DNA of 8,753 nucleotides, from positions 1-8,753 of the forward strand of contig JAIPEK010000079.1 of assembly GCA_021737205.1 (NCBI GenBank). The letters are read 5' to 3'. The stretch comes from Desulfarculaceae bacterium. GTDB taxonomy: Bacteria > Desulfobacterota > Desulfobacteria > Desulfobacterales > Desulfobacteraceae. The position numbers were made by a program, and so were the translations under genes. A model generated the notes under the pieces. It did no database searches, was not told the DNA's origin, and worked only from the letters and a program-made list of their open reading frames with translations. Below are positions 5,736 through 8,753 of this stretch, in pieces (the stretch's first letter is position 1; the number at the start of each line of letters is the position of its first letter).

Positions 5736-7487
5736 TCAGTCGATATAGAAAAGGATATCTTCAAGTTCCGCGGACAGCTTCTCCGCTTTTTCAAAATCCC
5801 CTGCCTGCAAGGCGGTTTGAATATCCTCCGTCAAATTGATGATCTCATCCTTGTCATCCTGATGGGCTGAATCGAGTTTTTCCCGGGCAAGTTCGATTGT
5901 ATCTGCAATTTCCTGGGGAATCCCGGAAATCCCGGAAGCGTTTTGATCACCGGCTTCCGTATCCTCCGGAAGATCCGAAGCTGCCCCGAAGCCGCCGAGT
6001 GCTCTCATTTTTTTCCTGGACCGTTGCAGTCGGCTTTCCGAAGTTTCGGAAAAGACATTGTCTATCACCGCATTCAACTTTCTGCCGGTATCCTTTTCCA
6101 CAGCTTCAAGTTTCAAAATTCCGTTCAGATCCAGGTCATACTTCAAGGTAATGATGCTGCCGGCCGCTGTCTGTGAAAGATCAAATTCATAACTGCCGAT
6201 TAGAATATTGTCCAGTGCATTTGCATTTTCTCCCTGGAATACGTCGATCTGTACCTGTTCCTGCTGATCAAACATCGTCCGGAATGGTTCGGTTCGTGAT
6301 GCCGGCAGTTTGGTGTTTTTTTCGATCAGCGGGACAAATACGTCCGGGATGACGTCCCAGCCCAGATCTTTAACCGCTGACGTACCGAATGTATAAGGCG
6401 TGATATCGATGAGAACCCCCGAATCCTCCTTTCCCATTTCTCTTCCGGCCTGGATCCCGGCTCCCAGGGCGACACAGAGGTCGGGATCGATTTCAAGGCT
6501 CGGCTTGATCCCAAGTTTTTCCTTCAGCATCGTACTTATGACCGGGATCCGGGTACTTCCCCCGACCAGCAGGATCCTGTCAATATCTTTGGAGGTAAGC
6601 TTTGCATCGTTCAAGGCATTTGTCACCGCCACCATGGTTTTTTCAAGGTCCTTCATTACCATTTTTTCAAAATCATCCCTTGATAATTCCACGGTCAAAT
6701 GGATATCTTCTGTAATATACGGCTCTTCGATCCGGGTATAATATTCACCGGAAAGTTCGATTTTCGCCCTTTCGGCCGCATTTTTCAGGCGGGCCGCCAC
6801 TCCGGCGTCCTCCGAAACATCGATCTTGTACTCCTTTCGAATATGCGAGGTCAAAAACCGGACGATCCTTTCATCAAAATCATCCCCGCCCAGCATGTTG
6901 TCCCCGGTGCTGGAGAGCACCTCCACCACCTGCTCCTCTATTTTCACGATGGACACATCAAATGTGCCCCCGCCGAGGTCGTAAACCAGAATATGTTTCG
7001 TGCCCTGCTCATCCGTTTCCTTATAAGCCAGTGCGGCTGCGGTGGGCTCGTTGATGATCCTGACCACGTTAAGCCCTGCTATGTCTCCGGCCTCCTTTGT
7101 TGCCTGCCTCTGGGCATCGGTGAAGTAGGCCGGAACCGTTATCACCGCATGGTTTATGGTGCTCCCGATCTCGTTTTCCGCCCTGCGTTTAAGCTCCTTT
7201 AATATAACCGATGATATTTCGCTTGGAGAATAGGCTTCACCGCCGAGATCACACAATTTATCACTTCCCATCCGCCTTTTAACTGAAACCACCGTCCTTT
7301 CGGGCCATGCAGCAGCCTGATTTCGTGCTTCCGGCCCCACCACAAGCTCTCCATCAGAGTTGATCCCCACACAGGACGGCAGGATCCCCTCCCTGTCTCC
7401 TCCAATAATCCTGGCATACGAATCATCCACAAACGCCGCTTCAGAATTGGTGGTGCCAAGATCTATTCCCAATACCGGTTCATCCAT
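5736..7487 (-). CDS. Hsp70-family chaperone (DnaK-like paralogue) with shortened lid
   Basis: ATP-dependent cytoplasmic chaperone. The nucleotide-binding domain is complete: phosphate-1 motif GIDLGTTNS (residues 7-15), connect motif INEPTAAALAY, phosphate-2 motif VYDLGGGTFDVSI (about 168-180) and adenosine motif LLVGGSTRIP (306-315). The interdomain linker region reads GVLIDITPYTFG (DnaK: VLLLDVTPLSLG). A beta substrate-binding domain follows to about residue 480 (QIDVFQGEN, GILKLEAVEKDTGRK). The helical lid is short, about 95 residues, and ends LEDILFYID without an EEVD-like tail, giving 583 aa against about 640 for DnaK. An ATG 18 bases upstream (7505) is possible, but the one at 7487 has GGAG at a 7-base spacing and begins MDEPVLGID, as Hsp70s normally do. 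The gene lies after a GrpE-like gene, with a 90-base leader, and before a zinc-ribbon gene. It is probably a specialised paralogue rather than housekeeping DnaK. Confidence 0.95.
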   Translation of the reverse strand: MDEPVLGIDLGTTNSEAAFVDDSYARIIGGDREGILPSCVGINSDGELVVGPEARNQAAAWPERTVVSVKRRMGSDKLCDLGGEAYSPSEISSVILKELKRRAENEIGSTINHAVITVPAYFTDAQRQATKEAGDIAGLNVVRIINEPTAAALAYKETDEQGTKHILVYDLGGGTFDVSIVKIEEQVVEVLSSTGDNMLGGDDFDERIVRFLTSHIRKEYKIDVSEDAGVAARLKNAAERAKIELSGEYYTRIEEPYITEDIHLTVELSRDDFEKMVMKDLEKTMVAVTNALNDAKLTSKDIDRILLVGGSTRIPVISTMLKEKLGIKPSLEIDPDLCVALGAGIQAGREMGKEDSGVLIDITPYTFGTSAVKDLGWDVIPDVFVPLIEKNTKLPASRTEPFRTMFDQQEQVQIDVFQGENANALDNILIGSYEFDLSQTAAGSIITLKYDLDLNGILKLEAVEKDTGRKLNAVIDNVFSETSESRLQRSRKKMRALGGFGAASDLPEDTEAGDQNASGISGIPQEIADTIELAREKLDSAHQDDKDEIINLTEDIQTALQAGDFEKAEKLSAELEDILFYID

Positions 7488-7577
7488 TTGTCTTCTCCAG
7501 TTCATACCGACATGCGCCGGTTCTACTTCTTTTCGTTTTCACATCAGTACGTGTGCGGCATCCCCACGCCGAGTTGA

Positions 7578-8360
7578 TTATTCCGCCACGATGACTTCAG
7601 CCGGTTTAATGACCCCGCTTTTCCCGACAAACCCGCACGAGATCTCTTCAGCCACATACCCGGATGCCACACCCTTTACCCTCCTCTTATCCACCGCCTG
7701 CATGGTTTTGGGGTCAAACCGGGCATTCCCGGTTTCCACCGGATAAGTGCCGGTCATGGCCAGGGCTTTGTCAAATTTGCCCAGAGCGATTTCATACCCT
7801 TTTATGACATGGTCCAGCTTTTTAAAGCCCGCAACCGGTATCATGCCTTTTTTTATGGTTTTTCCCGACTCAAGGCCCCGCTTGAGGCTGTCCCTGACTT
7901 CGAAAAAATTTGCCGAAACAGACTCTTGAGCTTTTTGTTCAGCCTGGGTGGCCATTGAATCAATGGTCTGGATTTTCCGGTCAAGCTGTGCCAGTATGTC
8001 CCCGGCCTGTTCCGCAAACGTGTTGAAATCTTTCAGTGCCTTGGAGTTTCTTGCCTGCTCCCTGTTTTGAAGGCCGATTTCCTTTCGCAATGCGGCAAAT
8101 TCGGACAACAGGGTGAAAAGATCCATTTTTCCCAAGGTTGGCGGATCTTCAGGATCGGCCATCCCGTGATCCATGTCGGAAATCCACAATTCAAAATCCT
8201 TTAGCGCCCGGGCCTTCCAGTCCGCCTCATCCCCGGCTGCACCTTTTCGCCCTTGAATTCGTTTTGCGGTGAATGAATTCAAAAAACAAAGCAGCGGCAG
8301 CCACAGCCGGTTGTCCAAAAACCGGGCCGTTGTGCCTAAAAATTTCCTAAATCCGTCCAT
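7578..8360 (-). CDS. GrpE-like nucleotide exchange factor with long coiled coil
   Basis: A 260-aa protein whose C-terminus has the GrpE beta domain: GNARFDPKTMQAVD (FDP at about 215-217), then a GYV segment near 234 and the ending VIKPAEVIV, parallel to the GrpE ending RPA-x-V-x-V. The usual HEA after FDPN is replaced by MQA. Residues about 80-145 form the long heptad-like coiled coil of GrpE dimers (LFTLLSEFAALRKE..., DILAQLDRKIQTIDSM). The first 50 residues are basic and hydrophobic (RLWLPLLCFLNSF), too short for a confident membrane segment. It should release ADP from the downstream Hsp70. The start is ambiguous: ATG 8360 overlaps the J-gene stop by 14 bases, suggesting coupling, but its AAAGGA is very close; ATG 8438 has a GGAAGG at normal spacing, giving 286 aa, but would overlap the J gene by about 90 bases. 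I prefer 8360. Confidence 0.87.
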   Translation of the reverse strand: MDGFRKFLGTTARFLDNRLWLPLLCFLNSFTAKRIQGRKGAAGDEADWKARALKDFELWISDMDHGMADPEDPPTLGKMDLFTLLSEFAALRKEIGLQNREQARNSKALKDFNTFAEQAGDILAQLDRKIQTIDSMATQAEQKAQESVSANFFEVRDSLKRGLESGKTIKKGMIPVAGFKKLDHVIKGYEIALGKFDKALAMTGTYPVETGNARFDPKTMQAVDKRRVKGVASGYVAEEISCGFVGKSGVIKPAEVIVAE

Positions 8361-8658
8361 TATCCTTTGTCTGCGCTCCAACAATTTCTTCAAGCCCGGG
8401 AGACCTTCGCTCCGATCCCACCGTCGCCACAAGGTCATCCAGTGCTTCCTTCCAGAACCTATACGAACCGAAACCGGACAGTTTGGTTCTCACGCGCTGC
8501 CTTTCATCCTTGAGAGCTTCATACGCCCTGTTGATCAGCCTGAATTTTTCAGGGTCCTTTTCAGGGGGGTGTTCCTTGACCAGCTGAAGATATTTCGACC
8601 TGATCGTTTCATCCCCGGCAGTTTCATCAACCCCGAGAATCCGATAATACAACAACAT
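8347..8658 (-). CDS. Short J-domain protein with HPP instead of HPD
   Basis: A 103-aa protein made of one N-terminal J domain (residues 3-60) and a short tail. The J-domain pattern is clear: YYRILGVDETA, helix II to VKEH, then FRLINRAYEALKD of helix III. The loop motif is H30-P31-P32 followed by EKD, so the aspartate of HPD, essential in canonical J proteins for stimulating Hsp70 ATPase, is missing at its normal place, and the loop is shorter than in DnaJ. There is no G/F region, zinc finger or C-terminal client-binding domain. Start: AGGAG with a 7-base spacer before the ATG. It is the first complete gene of the chaperone operon and overlaps the GrpE-like gene. It may be a dedicated partner of the Hsp70 here with altered contacts. 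Confidence 0.87.
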   Translation of the reverse strand: MLLYYRILGVDETAGDETIRSKYLQLVKEHPPEKDPEKFRLINRAYEALKDERQRVRTKLSGFGSYRFWKEALDDLVATVGSERRSPGLEEIVGAQTKDNGRI

Positions 8659-8682
8659 TTCATATCTCCTGTTTTTGCATAT

Positions 8683-8753
8683 TCACACTTCTGTTTTCAT
8701 GCCCAGGATAAAATACTGCACTTTCAACGGAAACCCAACGGCAAATTTCTTGC
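8683..8753 (-). CDS. 3' end of an unknown upstream gene, cut by the window edge
   Basis: One minus-strand frame is open from the right edge to TGA at 8683-8685 and ends in a protein-like KKFAVGFPLKVQYFILGMK followed by TEV. The stop lies 24 bases before the J-protein ATG, a normal operon spacing that also holds the J-gene ribosome binding site. Only 22 codons are visible, so neither identity nor reality is secure. The opposite strand offers an ATG at 8699 that also stays open to the edge, but without a ribosome binding site. Confidence 0.4.
   Translation of the reverse strand, partial: KKFAVGFPLKVQYFILGMKTEV

Noticed and set aside
8705..8735. Heat-shock-type or sigma70 promoter upstream of the J-protein gene
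   Set aside because: TTGAAA and TATCCT-like elements occur, but no pair fits both sequence and spacing, there is no CCCAT-type sigma32 -10, and the stretch probably encodes the end of an upstream gene. The true promoter may lie outside the window.
8699..8753. Plus-strand ATG open to the right edge (MPRIKYCTFNGNPTANFL)
   Set aside because: No ribosome binding site precedes it. The overlapping minus-strand frame ends at a normal operon distance from the J gene, which is more economical. Sequence beyond the edge would settle it.
1..8753. CRISPR arrays, tRNA/rRNA genes, transposases or integrases
   Set aside because: No regularly spaced direct repeats, tRNA-like cloverleaf or rRNA signature was seen by eye, and no mobile-element protein is encoded.

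Overview
The window looks like chromosomal DNA from a strictly anaerobic, probably sulfate-reducing bacterium of the Desulfobacterota (former Deltaproteobacteria). The evidence is the anaerobe-type Hcp cysteine spacing, the many ferredoxin-type proteins, a sulfite-reductase-like protein, and an FNR-type regulator next to an FNR-type operator. The organism assignment is inference from gene content.

Left part (1-5307), a nitrosative-stress/anaerobic redox module. A small protein of unknown function (5-301) converges on a minus-strand Crp/Fnr-type regulator (stop at 317). The regulator's reading frame covers the whole sensor domain only if it starts at a non-ATG codon, best ATT at 982. Divergent from it is hcp (1130-2773), encoding a complete hybrid cluster protein with all cluster ligands. 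The shared intergenic region holds a perfect TTGAT-N4-ATCAA operator about 32 bp from a -10-like hexamer, the class II activator geometry. Next comes a gap (2774-3030) with a GC-rich hairpin, GTTCACGGTT-type repeats around what looks like the 3' end of a dead four-helix-bundle (S23/IVP-type) gene, and a good sigma70-like promoter inside that remnant. This promoter leads into a tightly packed three-gene run: a cysteine-rich HD-domain phosphohydrolase (3031-3771), a ferredoxin-like protein (3773-4519) and an unusual fusion of a PCP_red domain, a half-length sulfite-reductase siroheme/4Fe-4S core and two ferredoxin clusters (4516-5307). Together they look like a redox/NO-detoxification set with Hcp as the known enzyme.

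Right part (5440-8753), a compact Hsp70 chaperone operon on the minus strand. In transcription order: the tail of an unknown gene running off the right edge, a 103-aa J-domain protein with HPP in place of HPD, a coiled-coil GrpE-like exchange factor, an Hsp70 with a shortened lid, and a 91-aa zinc-ribbon protein. It is a self-contained second Hsp70 system rather than the housekeeping dnaK locus, judging by the divergent J and GrpE partners and the lack of an EEVD-like tail. The two modules converge on a GC-rich inverted repeat between 5308 and 5439.
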